From Cristatella mucedo (lineage: Eukaryota; Bryozoa; Phylactolaemata; Cristatellidae): a stretch of DNA of 64,000 bases. Below, piece after piece: positions 13,801-23,440 of this stretch (position 1 is its first letter; each line of letters starts with the position of its first letter). A model generated the notes under the pieces. That model saw nothing but the letters and a program-made list of their open reading frames with translations, was not told where the DNA came from and searched no databases. The translations under genes and the position numbers were made by a program. The stretch spans positions 5,974,001-6,038,000 of the forward strand of contig WPIO01000001.1 in NCBI GenBank assembly GCA_009760855.2, given 5' to 3'.

Positions 13801-14048
13801 CAGCCCAGGACAATTTAGGTGGGTTCTTGCAGCGTGAATTAAATAAATCAGAGACATGGCTGCTAACGTGGAGGGCGGCAGTTGTGTAGCTCTGAACGTT
13901 GGCTAAATTGAGCCTATCGCTAATCTTTCAATAATGCTTATTTTACAGGGTCATTGGCACCGTTTCGAATTCTGAAGATTTCAGTAGAGCGTACAGTTGT
14001 AAAAAGGGCAGTCCGATGAATCCTGTCGACAAATGTAGCATCTGGTGA
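1108..14048 (+). CDS. M13 family zinc metallopeptidase (neprilysin/ECE-like), C-terminal part, 8 exons
   Basis: Neprilysin/ECE-type ectopeptidases are type II membrane proteins that cleave small peptides outside the cell. Eight exons are read here: 1108-1166, 1277-1328, 1484-1551, 4049-4179, 9233-9298, 10069-10164, 13742-13818 and 13949-14048. Their phases agree at every junction, and together they give about 215 residues ending in TGA. Visible signatures, in order, are VNAFY (substrate backbone binding), [20 protein letters not shown] (the HExxH zinc ligands and catalytic Glu), GENIADNGG (third zinc ligand Glu), VWC, AHSPG.FRV and the terminal CSIW. All catalytic residues expected in this part are present, and no frameshift is seen. 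The N-terminal two thirds is missing from the window. Introns carry a Ty3-like element (4.28-7.0 kb), a SINE and LINE relics. Assignment to the M13 family is secure; the exact subfamily and substrate are not. Confidence 0.93.
1277..1328 (+). CDS. M13 peptidase exon, [10 protein letters not shown] block
   Basis: The acceptor is cgcttgtag and the donor gttagt. The exon reads [18 protein letters not shown]; the V is split with the preceding exon and the last K is split with the next. This block directly follows NAFY in the family. Confidence 0.9.
1484..1551 (+). CDS. M13 peptidase exon with HEITH zinc site
   Basis: The acceptor is cttatgcag and the donor gtaaat. The exon encodes [19 protein letters not shown] followed by DDQ. 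H-E-I-T-H supplies two zinc-binding His and the catalytic Glu. The exon ends in phase 1. Confidence 0.95.
1552..4048. other. M13 intron, nothing else recognised
   Basis: This 2.5 kb intron lies between the HEITH exon and the next coding exon. It is AT-rich. No repeat family seen elsewhere in the window is recognisable here, and the open frames in it are short and without family features. Confidence 0.6.
4049..4179 (+). CDS. M13 peptidase exon, [14 protein letters not shown] block
   Basis: The acceptor is cattcttcag and the donor gtgatt. The exon encodes [14 protein letters not shown], then about 27 residues with C-I-V-N-Q-Y, ending in phase 0. In M13 enzymes this stretch follows the zinc helix, and its Cys takes part in a disulfide. 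Confidence 0.92.
4281..4557 (-). repeat. Left LTR (3' LTR of the minus-strand element)
   Basis: On the plus strand it begins TGTTCTTAG and ends CTCAACA. It shares long blocks with 6705-6996, including CAGTAGCTCCGGAGAG and GCTGATT.ATAGCA. A purine-rich tract on the minus strand directly abuts it at 4558-4571, as expected for a polypurine tract. Confidence 0.8.
4903..5163 (-). pseudogene. Integrase C-terminal-like fragment of the Ty3-type element
   Basis: The minus-strand frame contains [12 protein letters not shown], then [14 protein letters not shown] and a basic tail ending in YNRP. This resembles the C-terminal beta-barrel end of gypsy-type integrases, where a D-x-W...G-x-V pattern is followed by an R-rich end. 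It lies between the protease and the 3' LTR, the expected terminal position of pol. The rest of pol is deleted. The identification rests on a short motif, so confidence is moderate. Confidence 0.55.
5300..5480 (-). pseudogene. Retroelement aspartic protease fragment
   Basis: The minus-strand translation gives [15 protein letters not shown] around 5430-5475. D-T-G is the active-site triad of the retropepsin family, and the F-I-S pattern after it is usual in gypsy elements. A stop codon follows soon after (about 5415), so this copy is inactive. It lies just downstream of the zinc knuckles, as in normal gag-pol order. Confidence 0.75.
5503..5751 (-). pseudogene. Gag zinc-knuckle region of the Ty3-type element
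   Basis: The minus-strand frame holds two Cys/His clusters at 5599-5700. The first is CFTC followed by H and C with irregular spacing. The second, [14 protein letters not shown], is an exact C-x2-C-x4-H-x4-C nucleic-acid-binding knuckle. This is the usual nucleocapsid part of gag between the capsid-like region and the protease. Confidence 0.8.
6011..6483 (-). pseudogene. Gag capsid-like region of the Ty3-type element, frameshifted
   Basis: Two overlapping minus-strand frames (6238-6483 and 6011-6406) together look like a gypsy-type gag. The first contains [14 protein letters not shown]. The second contains [10 protein letters not shown] and [14 protein letters not shown], blocks typical of gag proteins of this class. 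The frames switch near a run of ten C (6361-6370), so a homopolymer slip probably broke the gene. A stop follows the second block. Confidence 0.78.
6361..6370. repeat. C10 homopolymer at the gag frame break
   Basis: Ten consecutive C bases lie exactly where the gag reading frame changes. Either a real indel mutation or an assembly length error at the homopolymer would produce the break. Confidence 0.8.
6705..6996 (-). repeat. Right LTR (5' LTR of the minus-strand element)
   Basis: It begins TGTTCTTAGG and ends ACGACA on the plus strand, and aligns with 4281-4557 along its length with many substitutions and small indels. The divergence between the two LTRs points to an old insertion. Confidence 0.78.
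7747..7829. repeat. (GA)n microsatellite
   Basis: About 41 uninterrupted AG units. Confidence 0.98.
8740..8885 (+). mobile_element. tRNA-derived SINE, family 1
   Basis: The head is tRNA-like and degenerate, with a B-box-like GGGCTCGAGCCCC, followed by GGCATATGCGAAGTGCCTG. The tail has GATTAAGTTCTCTTAGG (8837-8853) and then GCTATATAGAAA. The tail matches the 3' end of the local LINE family, for example 24725-24741. Confidence 0.75.
9233..9298 (+). CDS. M13 peptidase exon with GENIADNGG
   Basis: The acceptor is gccgttgcag and the donor gtgagt. The exon encodes [19 protein letters not shown] followed by AFK. The E of GENIAD is the third zinc ligand and the D stabilises a zinc-binding His. Phase 0 at both ends. 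Confidence 0.95.
10069..10164 (+). CDS. M13 peptidase exon, AYRAW...FFLGFGQ
   Basis: The acceptor is ctctgagcag and the donor gtacga. The 32 codons read [17 protein letters not shown], then [14 protein letters not shown], the stretch that joins the third zinc ligand to the VWC block. Phase 0 at both ends. Confidence 0.93.
10826..12060 (+). mobile_element. LINE relic (CR1/L2-like), RT to 3' part
   Basis: The frame at 10822-11145 holds [31 protein letters not shown] and FRSYL, which match the RT region just upstream of the best copy (23.44 kb). After a stop, degenerate matches continue: GVPQGSVLGP-like near 11155, the DDH segment near 11490, and the PQAW segment near 11905. It is heavily mutated and lies in an M13 intron. 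Confidence 0.75.
12560..13300 (+). mobile_element. LINE 3' fragment (CR1/L2-like)
   Basis: It contains the LQL..SSAAWL and [12 protein letters not shown] segments, then a degenerate AP-K-W region, the CATGCTGACC..GTGCATG tail repeats and the GTAGCAAAACTAAAGTGGCTAG end. Stops interrupt it. It lies in the intron before the VWC exon. Confidence 0.8.
13742..13818 (+). CDS. M13 peptidase exon with VWC and AHSPG
   Basis: The exon encodes [20 protein letters not shown] followed by SPGQF and ends in phase 2 (AG, completed by G). The donor is gtgggt. The acceptor, gctcgtgctag, has a weak pyrimidine tract. The VWC Cys and the HSP substrate-pocket block are hallmarks of M13 C-termini. An antisense open frame covers the same bases and is a shadow. 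Confidence 0.92.
13949..14048 (+). CDS. M13 peptidase terminal exon, ends C-x-x-W
   Basis: The acceptor is tgcttattttacag. The exon encodes (R)[17 protein letters not shown], then [15 protein letters not shown] and TGA. The conserved C-terminal C-x-x-W is intact, so this is the true 3' end of the coding region. Confidence 0.95.
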
Positions 14049-14636
14049 TGGACGACACATCTTCCTGAGCAAAGCCAGCAAATACAACTTTGCCTCGTGG
14101 CGATTGCGAATTGAAATGTATAGGCAGCCGCGAGAGTTGCAGAGTTTTAAGCCAGAGGAATAGTGCTTTCGCTGTTCCTAGTGCTGCTCAGTCAATTCAA
14201 AGCCGGTAGAACACATGTCCTGAACGGCACCATGATCTTGACAGGGTGAAAACCGTCGTACAAGAGCTCACCCTAAGCATATATTTTTTCCACAATATAG
14301 TTTTGATGTTGTCTACTTCGAGCTTCGGGCACGAGAATGAAAACTATTTTGTTCGCTAATAGTAAACATGCCAACTGCTTGCATTTTTTGAAGTTTTAAA
14401 ATGTTCAAAAGTTCAGTACATGCTTAGTTGGACAGAATATTTGTTGCAGCTGAGTTTATGGGACAAAACATACGGACATAAGCAGCTCCTCGAAAAAGGC
14501 TTTAGTAGTTTCTCCGAAACCAACCATAATGTAAATTATTAACATAATCATGCAAAATCAAAGTTAAATGAGTTTGTCGTTGCTATTTATTTTAATGACC
14601 ACGTTCAGTTCTACTGCTTTTTAGAGGAGGGCTGTA

Positions 14637-14646
14637 AATAAATAAA
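14637..14646 (+). promoter_or_regulatory. Candidate poly(A) signals for the M13 gene
   Basis: Two overlapping AATAAA hexamers (14637-14642 and 14641-14646) lie about 590 bp after the stop codon. The stretch 14049-14636 has no other feature and would be the 3' UTR. Confidence 0.5.
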
Positions 14647-15975
14647 GTAATGTAATGTAATTTGTTATGCCCCTCTCATAAATCTGTGAAAACACAGATT
14701 GTTAATGGGTGTTGTGCTGGAGAGTTTCTTATAGCCCACTCACGCCTAGCCGGCTTCTGGTGCCCACATGGCTCATTTTCCAGAAAATTCATTATTAACA
14801 TCAACCACAAGAACCCGATTAGGCAGTTACTAAGAAAGCTTTTTATGAGAAGTAAACTTACCTTTAGCTCGGCTGGTTTTGTGCAATATTTTTATCCTAA
14901 TCCATGTCTATCATTAATTTGCTGTCCCTAAAAACCCCTCTGAATAGTTAGGCCAATGAGCTACGTGACTCGACTCAAAAGCATGCAGTTTTTGAGCTTA
15001 TTACACAGATATCCAAGAAGATCTGTGCATTAGCCACTAAATTCAACTAAATGCACAATCAGCCACGTGTTGCATGGTATTGTGCTAATATTTGTGGACA
15101 CGTTTGCGCTTCGTAGAATGGTGAATATACAGTTTATATCTCGCTGAGCAGCCATATTAAGTATTTTTGAGATTCATCCTAAGGAAAAGGCGTTGCTGTG
15201 AAAATAACAAGCTGTACAATTTTAAATCGAGCAAGCGTCTCTAATTCAGAACCGTTACAGAAATACCACTGTGCATTGCGTTGGACGAAATCCTCCGTGT
15301 AAATCTTTCTTGACAGTGGTAAAAAATAGCACAGTATGAACAGGGAGTTTTCTCGGCACCAGGAGGGGCCATCAGGATAAGGTAGCTGGAAAACGCAATA
15401 AAGAAAATTTAGATGTAGTTAAGCGAATGTATTTGGCCACATAATTAAGGTCATTGAGTGGGTTGGATCGTGGATAGCTTTCCATGATAAAAGTGACAGC
15501 CATACGTTGTGCACATATTTTTCCGAAAGGTGATGCATTAAAGAACAAGGAAGATGCACCTGGCGAATTGTTCTTAAAATTAATTTATAAGATTAAAAAA
15601 TGAGATCTTAGTTGCGAAAATGGTCTTAATTTTATGGTGGCTTCCATTCGACTTCGGAAATTTGCAGAAACCATGCTCTTGGTGATAGCTAGGATTCTGC
15701 GCCTATGATGACTAGCATAGAAAGGGGGACCTAGGCGAGAATTTAACTTGGTGCAAGCGTCAAATGTCTCTTGCTAAGTTCGAATTGAGGCTGATCTAAA
15801 GGAATTTGGGGTCACTACCCTACTTTCAAGATATGTATTAACTCATGCTGAAAGTCACACATACACACTATGTGCAGCCACTCATATACACACTCACTAA
15901 GCACAGAGAAATATCTGCCAAAACTAACTCGTATTCTGAATGTATGCAGCCTGTACCTGTCGATATGCACAACAT

Positions 15976-16011
<36 letters not shown>

Positions 16012-16470
16012 TAAGCGATTTTTGCATAAACTGTAAGTATCTATCTATGCACTTCACATTAACTGAAATCGAAACCTGTAATATAATCTGATTTAAGATA
16101 GTGAGATGCACTAGCAAAGGACACATAGGCTGAGAGAATGGAAATAGGTACGATCCAAATTGCAAATTTGTGGTTAACAGACATTTGCTGCACTATATTT
16201 GCCTCAAATAGGTCAAACGTGTTTATTAACTTCGGTTCTTTCTGCTTTTTTCCCTGAATTGCCAACTTCACTGCTTCTCCTGAATGTTGAAGGTAGGCTG
16301 TCCATAGCAAAATTGGTTGCATTATTTGTAGTTATATACAGTAGCCAGTTGAATAGTGAACTTCCTGTGTACCATTTGGGGCCATCACAAATCATTAGAA
16401 GACATAATGTTTTCATCTCGAATTGCTAAAATAATCTTAATAATGCATTGGTGTCCTTTGTTAAATTAAT
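14647..16470. other. Intergenic, nothing recognised except a TA tract
   Basis: AT-rich sequence after the M13 gene. Apart from (TA)n at 15980-16008 I see no repeat family or coding signal. The open frames here are short and unrelated to known families. Confidence 0.55.
15980..16008. repeat. (TA)n microsatellite
   Basis: A run of about 14 uninterrupted AT units. Confidence 0.95.
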
Positions 16471-16474
16471 CTCT

Positions 16475-16870
16475 TTCTAAGCACTTAAAATATACTATAA
16501 AGGAAGCATGATCGAATGGTTAGTGATAGAATTCTCAATGTCAACAAGCATAAAATAGAAGTAGCATGCACACGGTCAGCTAGCAGATATGGTTAGTGGC
16601 AACATGCACAGTGACTGCGTGCATTAGCATACAAAGGACAAATCATATGGACCCTCTAAATTTTGTGATAATAGTAATCAAAACAATACATTTATATAAA
16701 ACCTGCAGATAATTGAATCTCTGTCTAGGGAACTTCACATATGCGGTATAGAAAGCATTCGCAAACGATTGGTGGCAATATCCATAAGCAGCAGGTACAG
16801 TGTAAGCAGGCATATGCACAAATCATAAAGACCCAATCAATTCTGTAATAAACGAGTGTGTTTTAAGCTT
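16475..16870 (-). mobile_element. Two degenerate LINE 3'-end fragments
   Basis: The minus-strand LINE tail pattern (GGAAGCATGATCGAATGGTTAG, ATATGGTTAGTGGCAACATGC, AAAGGACAAATCA) occurs at 16475-16680. A second related copy follows at 16685-16870, with GAATCTCTGTCTAGG and CAGTGTAAGCAGGCATATGC. Both are old and partial. Confidence 0.65.
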
Positions 16871-16881
16871 CTATATTAGAT

Positions 16882-17055
16882 CATGATAGCCTAGGAGGTA
16901 AGGTACTCGCTCTTCTCTATGGATTTCGCGGGTTCGAATAGTAGAGTATTGGGGGATTCTGCGTGGCAAATGCAAGCGGTGGTGACAGCTAATATGGCTC
17001 TTCTGCTGCTATGCAGATGAGGCTTTTTAATCAGCTAAGATTGTTTCTTTTTAAA
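16882..17055 (+). mobile_element. tRNA-derived SINE, family 2
   Basis: The tRNA-like head is TAGCCTAGGAGGTAAGGTACT (A-box region), with B-box GGGTTCGAATAG. The body has AATATGGCTCTTCTGCTGCTA and the tail AATCAGCTAAGATTGTTTC. It shares head and tail with 30309-30480 and, reversed, with 63010-63195. Confidence 0.75.
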
Positions 17056-19314
17056 TTCAATCATGCCAGGTGAAAATGTGACGTGCGAAGGTATTGAGTT
17101 CCAAGCTTCGATAAATTGATGCATTTAAAATGCAATAACAATATGAATATAGTAATTGAGCTGAGAATATAATCAAAGACACTGATTTAAATAGTCTAAC
17201 AATTAGATGGCAATCGAATGGCTCATTTCGGCAACCGCTGAAGCTGATGAGTTGTACTGTGTTAGCCTGCACTTGACCAACACAAAGTCAAATACGCCAA
17301 GACGCTGGCCTGCAGTATTTATCAGTTCAGGCACTTTGCAAAACATTTATGTAAGTCAGTGGGTGAAGAAAATAATAAGTCTGGTCTGACGTTTACGGCA
17401 GCTGGTCGAAACTGCCTCTGACATGTCACCCAGTCTCGGTTGCTTTTAACTTTTAATGTTAGCTGCTGCTGCTGCCCTGCATTATCACAGCCTTCAGCAC
17501 TGACAGCGCGCTGGAAGTCAGCTGTGAAGCATTCGTCTGCGAAAGCCCAGTTGGGAAGCTAGATCAGGCCACTGTCCAATCAGCATGAGTGCTTGAAGTT
17601 AAATTGGGCAAAAGCTCTGCTTTCAGCCGCGGTCAGATCCTAATGGCTGGACGACCGGCTTCAGTCGGCGGTAAAGTCGGGTGCTTTCCTTTCCTTTCAT
17701 TTGGAAGAATTAAAGTAGCCTCATCCGCCGAAACGGTTTAGAAAGCGTCACCACATGGTGTCTTGTTGCGGCACGTCGGGAAATTTAGTTTTCACTCACC
17801 CCAGATAGCTTAACAAATGCTAACATAGTGGTGATATCGAAAGCCAATGGGGCTCGTGTGACGTCAAGTGAGCCAACAGTTTGGCTTCGTTATCAGCGGA
17901 CACGAGCTTGCTGAGATAAGCTTAAGAGATCCCCCGACGCAGCCAGTGGTCACAGCAGAGCTCGTTCTAGAATGGATCTGGGTCGGGCGCTCAAAGAAGA
18001 GTTTCGATGCAAGAATATTGCACTGAGCTTCGTTAGCCGGCAGGCATTCCTGCGAGGACAGGTTCGTAGAGCTTGCTTTAGCCACGCTGCTCGAACAGTA
18101 AGAAGCACAATGCAGTACAAATGTTAATATGATTGAACAGCATGCAGGGCTTGAATTGCATACTTCGTTACTGGTTAGAGATAATCCAATCTGAGGCCAG
18201 GTCTCTCTTATGCACCTGGTGTAGCTAGCTCAGTGTAAAAGACTATAGACGTTCATCGGCCTCAGCAGTGGATTCGTAGGGACTCCTGCGACGGTGCTGA
18301 GTTCCTGTCTAAAAACTAGTAGTCTCTATGGATTATCGTTAGATAAGTACAATTACATAAGTATTCGTAATGTCTTTACCCTTCGTTTCTAACAAAAACC
18401 ACAAATCGAAAGAAACAGCCAGTGTCACAAGGCTTCAAGCATTTCGCAATGCTAGTTTCATGCAAGTCGGCCTTTACTCTCTAATAAGCGTTGAAATTAT
18501 AAAGGCTATAATCGCAGTTACGCTTCCACCTAGCCTATTCGAAATGTCGCATCGGATAAGGAGCAGCACAGGCTATCCAGCCCCAAAACCACACGCTCCG
18601 TGACCTACAGGTCAGTCCATCACATGCTGGTTACACGATCGCGGTCCGAAACGTTTGGGTTAGGGCGCCTAGGCCACAATAAGCAAATCGCCCTACCCCT
18701 GAAAAATCACAGAACACGACTTTCAAGACTGATCAGACGAGCTCCTAAGATTTGCACTAGATTCAGCCGATTAGGGAAGAGCATAGATAAGTAAGTGGGG
18801 GTTACCTAAGACCAAACACTGCGACGCCCCATACTGTATAGGCTCGCTAAATAACTTTACATTTACACTTTGACATCTTTCACTGAGGCTGGACCTATCC
18901 CAGCTTAGTAGTGTGCCGGTGATTCACAGGCTGAGATTCTGAGACACGAGCTCAGAGAGCATCTGGCGGTAAGTAGTTTCAAGTACTGTTGTCGGACCGA
19001 GCAGTCCCAGAAGAGAGGCTAGTGCTCCACGATACAATTTCTAAAGGACATTAATTTTCGTTAGGGGCCATACCAACAGTGGTAACTTCTACTATTAATT
19101 GTACGATGAATTGAATCAAAGGCTAGAGCCAATGGGCGATATAGTTGTAGCTTGTAGCAAGAACTGAAACAGGTACTCAATATCTATGTCATTGCAACAG
19201 TTATTTTCCTTGTAACAAGACATTATTTTGTTTTCGAATGTTGGTGCTAATGTTTTTCCTTTACATTTTATTCGATTTTGTTTATATAGTATCAATGAGG
19301 CAATTAAGGTCCAA
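17056..19314. other. Intergenic, nothing recognised
   Basis: Mixed composition, slightly GC-richer at 17.4-18.1 kb. I see no gene family, splice-bounded coding exon or window repeat here. Confidence 0.5.
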
Positions 19315-19990
19315 TATCAACTTTTGTAACTCATTACATTCAGTTCATCTGGCATACGCAATCGGAAGTTTACAGAAGGTGCACAATCTGCAGTCAGGCA
19401 ATGTCCGACGAAAGAGTCATAGTTGCCACACTCTACCACTGTTCGCCGACGTTCGCCGGCTCTCTACCAAGCAGTGCATCGAATTCAAAGCTTTGCACCT
19501 CACTTTTAGGTTCGTTCGTTATCTTGCTAGAGCATCCCTATCAGAAGTATTCCACCACCTGGCTAGGCATCGCATCCCATGATTTCTGATTAAAATCCTT
19601 TAGCTTTACCTCCTAAGAACCTCAAATTCCTTGTAAATCCCGAAGCCTGGAACTCCCTCCCGACTCGTGTCAGAACATCCCCCGACTTAACTACATTTAA
19701 AAAGAACTTAAAACACACCGATTTATCACAGCATTTATTGTGTCCCTGTGATTCGCCTTTTATGTGCTTATGCCTGCTGACACTGTGCATGCTGCCACTA
19801 ACCGCGCTTGCATGCTGACCCTATGCATGCCACCTCTAACTATGTTATTCTTGCTGTTTATCGAGAATGCTACTACTAACCATCCGATTGTCTTTCCTTT
19901 GCAGCAAATTCAAAGCAGGTAGAAAGAGATTTGAGTTCTCTGGGAGCGCTTTTTCAAGTGCGTTATTGTTATTATCATTAAATACTGTGC
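19315..19990 (+). mobile_element. LINE 3' fragment (CR1/L2-like)
   Basis: Starts at a FCNSLHSVHLAYAIGSLQKV-like segment and continues through the HS-CHTLPLFADVRRLSTKQ region, a PEAWNSLPTRVRTSP-like part and the CATGCTGACCCTATGCATGC tail. It ends in GCGTTATTGTTATTATCATTA. Several frame breaks. Confidence 0.85.
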
Positions 19991-20340
19991 CTTTTGTTAG
20001 TATTCTCGTATTATTCTTATATTTCGTGTCTGTATCGTATCTCCCTAAGCGTGAGAACTCACTCGCAACTGCCGCCACAACATTTGCCGACTTTAAAAAA
20101 AGCTAAAAACGCACGTGTTCGTCATATCATTTGGTGGATACGGGTGAATACCATTTGGTATGATCACGCATTTAAAAATGTGCATGAAATCACTAATTAT
20201 ATTGACATACTTCCTTTACAACATTAGCAAATTGCCTAAAAACATATTTAAGTCCTTGAGTGCTCCATGAAAATACATAACTATTATTTTAATTGGGTAA
20301 TACCTCAGAGGAGACAAAATGAAAAATGTGAAAGCATTTT

Positions 20341-20500
20341 TAAATATATATATATTTATATATTTTATTTATATAGCCCCCTAAGAGAACTTAATTCATT
20401 TAGGTGCTTCAGATATGCCATAGGGCTCGAGCCCACGACCTCGGCCGAACCTTGGTCGAGGCGAGCCAAACCAGCTCATTCCTTATATGCTAGATGAATG
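20341..20500 (-). mobile_element. tRNA-derived SINE, family 1
   Basis: Minus-strand copy. Its reversed tail (CCCCCTAAGAGAACTTAATT) abuts a TA-rich run at 20341-20375. The body contains the B-box-like GGGCTCGAGCCC and the head ends in CCAAACCAGCTCATT. Confidence 0.75.
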
Positions 20501-21368
20501 CTATAGTGAATTAAAAAAGGAAGGGTTTAATAAACTTAGATTGAAAAATTATGCCTTTAAGTATGTGAATACATAAATAGTTCTATAGTCTAAAAGGAAT
20601 TATAATTACTGAGCTCTCATAGTTTTGAATGCGATGAAGTTGACAGGTCTGAGTGCAGCAATGGGCCATCTGGGAGTTTCCTTCTTTATGTTCTGAAATA
20701 CTAGCTCTTCATTGTTTATTCACTTTCTGACTTCGTCCACTAAATGATTTTCAGCCATGGAGATGTTAGCAAATCCCGACTGGATTTCGAAACCGTAATC
20801 GAATTGGTTACGCCTCGAGAAAAGTCACGATCGATCATACAATCATGCATAGATTGTTTTCTTCCTTCACCCATATAGGAGTCGATACTCGCAAGAAGCA
20901 CTTCAGTGTCGTGATAGCTTGTAGTGTTCAGCTAAATACCGTGGTCCCTTGGCTATACATCGGTTCACTCCGAGCTATAGGTATATACTCATGGGTGTTT
21001 ACTTCCAAACTGAGGTCTATTTGCAAACTGAGCAGTTTAACCACTCTAACGCGTTCCATTGCTAAGTTGAGCTGAAGTTTTCCTATTATAATACAAATAT
21101 TTAAGAGCTTGTGGAACTTTGCCATCAAGTTAAAATGCATTTAAATTACTCTACTATTTTAAAATCCGCCTAAATTTAAGACGCATCCAAAACGGATGCA
21201 CGAAAATCGCCTTCGTGATGCCGCAAGCCCGTCAAAACTATGTGTAAGAGTCCTGTTTGACCTTTTTTATATTCACAAGTCACATTTGCTTCTCACTTAA
21301 AACTAATTTCGTGTAAGTCCTGTGGATCTAGCTTGATCTATCTCAATACTGCAATCCATTTATTTCAG
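20501..21368. other. Probable intron of the rolling-stone-like gene
   Basis: Sequence upstream of the splice acceptor at 21368. An open stretch after a fair acceptor (attttcag, near 20753) encodes an acidic/basic segment starting SHGDVSKSRLDFETVIELV, but I do not recognise it, so it is not called as an exon. Confidence 0.4.
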
Positions 21369-22205
21369 TGGAATAGCCAGGCAGCATTTATAATATATAG
21401 ATTGGTTGTGGCAGTGTACACGTGGTTTGCCTATATTTACAACTACGTTGACTTCGGTGCATATGACGGCCAAGGAAGGATGATTCTTGTCTACCTGACG
21501 GTGCTCACGTACAACCTGCTGGCAATTCACTTGACTCTTTCAGCTGTCATAGTCGTGCTGGGGTGTTTTCAAAAGCAGGCTTTCAACCGCCAATGTTCAG
21601 GCTTCAAGTGCTGTGGAAAGTTACAAACTCAATCCGTGTCAGTCTCTCAGCAGCAGAGAATGCAACCACAGACAGCAGCTCCAGCTGGACGCACCCATGA
21701 CGACGACTGGCCGATTCCATGGTACATGAAACTTAACTGGCTCCTGTACGAGACAGTAATCGTCGCTAGCCCCATAATAACGACCGTCTATTTCGCGGCC
21801 CTTCCGAAACCAACCAATCCTACAACGATGCAACTCTTGGTAGATTACTCCATGCACGCCTCGAACACCATCATTGCCGTGCTCGAGGTGTTGCTGTCAG
21901 CCATACCAGTGAGGATCTTCCATTGCATATACCCATTGCTGTATATGATCATTTACATGATTTTCAGCACCATATACTGGGCACTAGATGAAGAGCAGAA
22001 CGTTATATATCCATACGTACTCGACTGGAGCCATCCCGAATCAACTGGCATTACGATCGTTGTCGTAGCTCTCGTAATGCCTCTACTGAGCTTTATCCTA
22101 TTTTTGCTCTACCAAGGGCGTCTCAGACTAAGCTACAGCTACGGATTGAGTACAGGAGCGCAGCACGTTAGCGTGGATGTCATGAATCTTTCTGGCGACA
22201 GCTAG
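21369..22205 (+). CDS. Rolling-stone-like multi-pass membrane protein, last exon
   Basis: This exon of about 278 codons begins at WNSQAAFIIYRLVVAVY after the acceptor ccatttatttcag (21368) and ends at TAG. A longer frame back to 21333 crosses the acceptor and lacks an ATG. Six hydrophobic spans are visible, roughly residues 5-25, 42-65, 116-143, 160-180, 185-208 and 228-250. A Q-rich hydrophilic loop with HDDDWPIPW lies before the third. The order W...YR..., LNWLLYE, TTVYF, HASNT, then V-Y/I-Y-P-Y-V-LDW matches rolling stone proteins, known in Drosophila for a role in myoblast fusion and present as expanded families in many invertebrates. The first exon or exons are upstream and not identified. 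Function in this organism is unknown. Confidence 0.82.
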   Translation, partial: WNSQAAFIIYRLVVAVYTWFAYIYNYVDFGAYDGQGRMILVYLTVLTYNLLAIHLTLSAVIVVLGCFQKQAFNRQCSGFKCCGKLQTQSVSVSQQQRMQPQTAAPAGRTHDDDWPIPWYMKLNWLLYETVIVASPIITTVYFAALPKPTNPTTMQLLVDYSMHASNTIIAVLEVLLSAIPVRIFHCIYPLLYMIIYMIFSTIYWALDEEQNVIYPYVLDWSHPESTGITIVVVALVMPLLSFILFLLYQGRLRLSYSYGLSTGAQHVSVDVMNLSGDS

Positions 22206-22399
22206 AAAAGCGTACGCTGTGGGTTGGCCGGAATTCGAAAACAGCAAATGCTTTTGGCGCTCTAAAGAAATTCAGTGAGCCACGCTACTTCTGGCTTATT
22301 TCACGATATTACACGATGAAAGAATAGGATAATTGTCTACATTAGGTCATGTTTTGTCAAAAATGAATGAAAATTACATAATTGGCAGCTGATAAGCCC

Positions 22400-22405
22400 A
22401 ATAAA
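22400..22405 (+). promoter_or_regulatory. Candidate poly(A) signal of the rolling-stone-like gene
   Basis: AATAAA lies about 195 bp after the stop codon, within a short A-run. There is no competing feature between the stop and this site. Confidence 0.5.
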
Positions 22406-22469
22406 AAAAATGCTACTCTTGCGCTAAAAGAAATGATAGAACATTGGTTGCATAGTTGCTGCTTACGAA

Positions 22470-23160
22470 AATCTGGCTAGGGATTCAATCGGACTGCCGA
22501 TTCGCTTTACTGTGTACACAACATCTGACCACCTTGGTAGATCACAATATTCTTTACCCCCGAGACGTCTGGCGGGGCTTGTCAGTCATCAGCGTCGTGG
22601 TAGCCACTTCACACCACTTATCGTCGACCTGCACCGACTCCTAGTCGAGCAGGGCATCGACTTCCAGGTTTGGGCACCCACTTGTAGGTCCCGTCATTCT
22701 TTGGCTCCAGCCTTCCTTATCAGATATACTTCGCCACAGAGCTATGCATCGTACCACACACTTTCGGGATCAAACAGTTTACCAATACCTCTTTCAAACC
22801 TCAAATCCTTTGGAGACCGTGCATTTATTTCGTATGCTCCCAAAGCCTGGAACTCACTCCCGACTTGCGTCAGAACATCCCCTGACTTGAGCACACTTAA
22901 AAAGAACTTAAAAACACACCTACTTAGGAAGGCTTATAGTGGGTCCCTGATGATTCGTCCTTCATGTGCTAATGCGTGCTGACACTGTGCATGCTGACCC
23001 TGTGCATGACACCTCTAACCATGTTATTCATGTTGTTTATTAGGATGATACCACTCATCATTCAATCGTGTTTCTCTTTGCAGCAAGTGTAAAGTGCCTA
23101 GAAAGAGATTGAGTTCTCTGAGAGCGCTTTATCAAGTGCATTATTATTATTAATACTATT
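22470..23160 (+). mobile_element. LINE 3' fragment (CR1/L2-like)
   Basis: The frame at 22512-22982 keeps SFGDRAFISYAPKAWNSLPT and SPDLSTLKKNLKTHLLRKA of the LINE ORF2 C-terminus. It is followed by GCATGCTGACCCTGTGCATG, AAAGTGCCTAGAAAGAGATT and a TTA-rich end. Confidence 0.88.
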
Positions 23161-23261
23161 ATGATTATATACAAAGAAAAAGCTTGGAAGGCCTAGCTAG
23201 TGAGGCTCTCCGGGAATTTTTTGAGCTCACTTGTGTTTCTTTCCGTGGTCCAACTTGAATA

Positions 23262-23440
23262 TAATAATAATAATAATGCACTTGATAAAGCTCACTCAGA
23301 GAACTCAATCTCTCTCTAGGCGCTTTACATTTGCTGCAAAGTGAAATGCAATTGAATTGTGGATTATCATGCTTGATAAATATCATGCTTGATAAACAAA
23401 AAAATAAATAACATGGTTAGGGTGACATGCACAAGGTCAC
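23262..23440 (-). mobile_element. LINE 3'-end fragment, minus strand
   Basis: A (TAA)n-type end followed by the reversed LINE tail (ACTCAATCTCTCTCTAGGCG, TTTACATTTGCTGCAAAG, AACATGGTTAGGGTGACATG). It abuts the plus-strand copy at 23441. Confidence 0.8.

Noticed and set aside
16882-17055. Possible tRNA gene (A- and B-box-like sequences), as also at 36.6, 39.0 and 63.1 kb
   Set aside because: No complete cloverleaf can be drawn, and the sequences continue into shared tails, so they are SINE heads.
21333-21368. Upstream extension of the rolling-stone-like frame
   Set aside because: It starts at TTG and lies in the pyrimidine-rich intron end; the acceptor at 21368 gives the better exon start.
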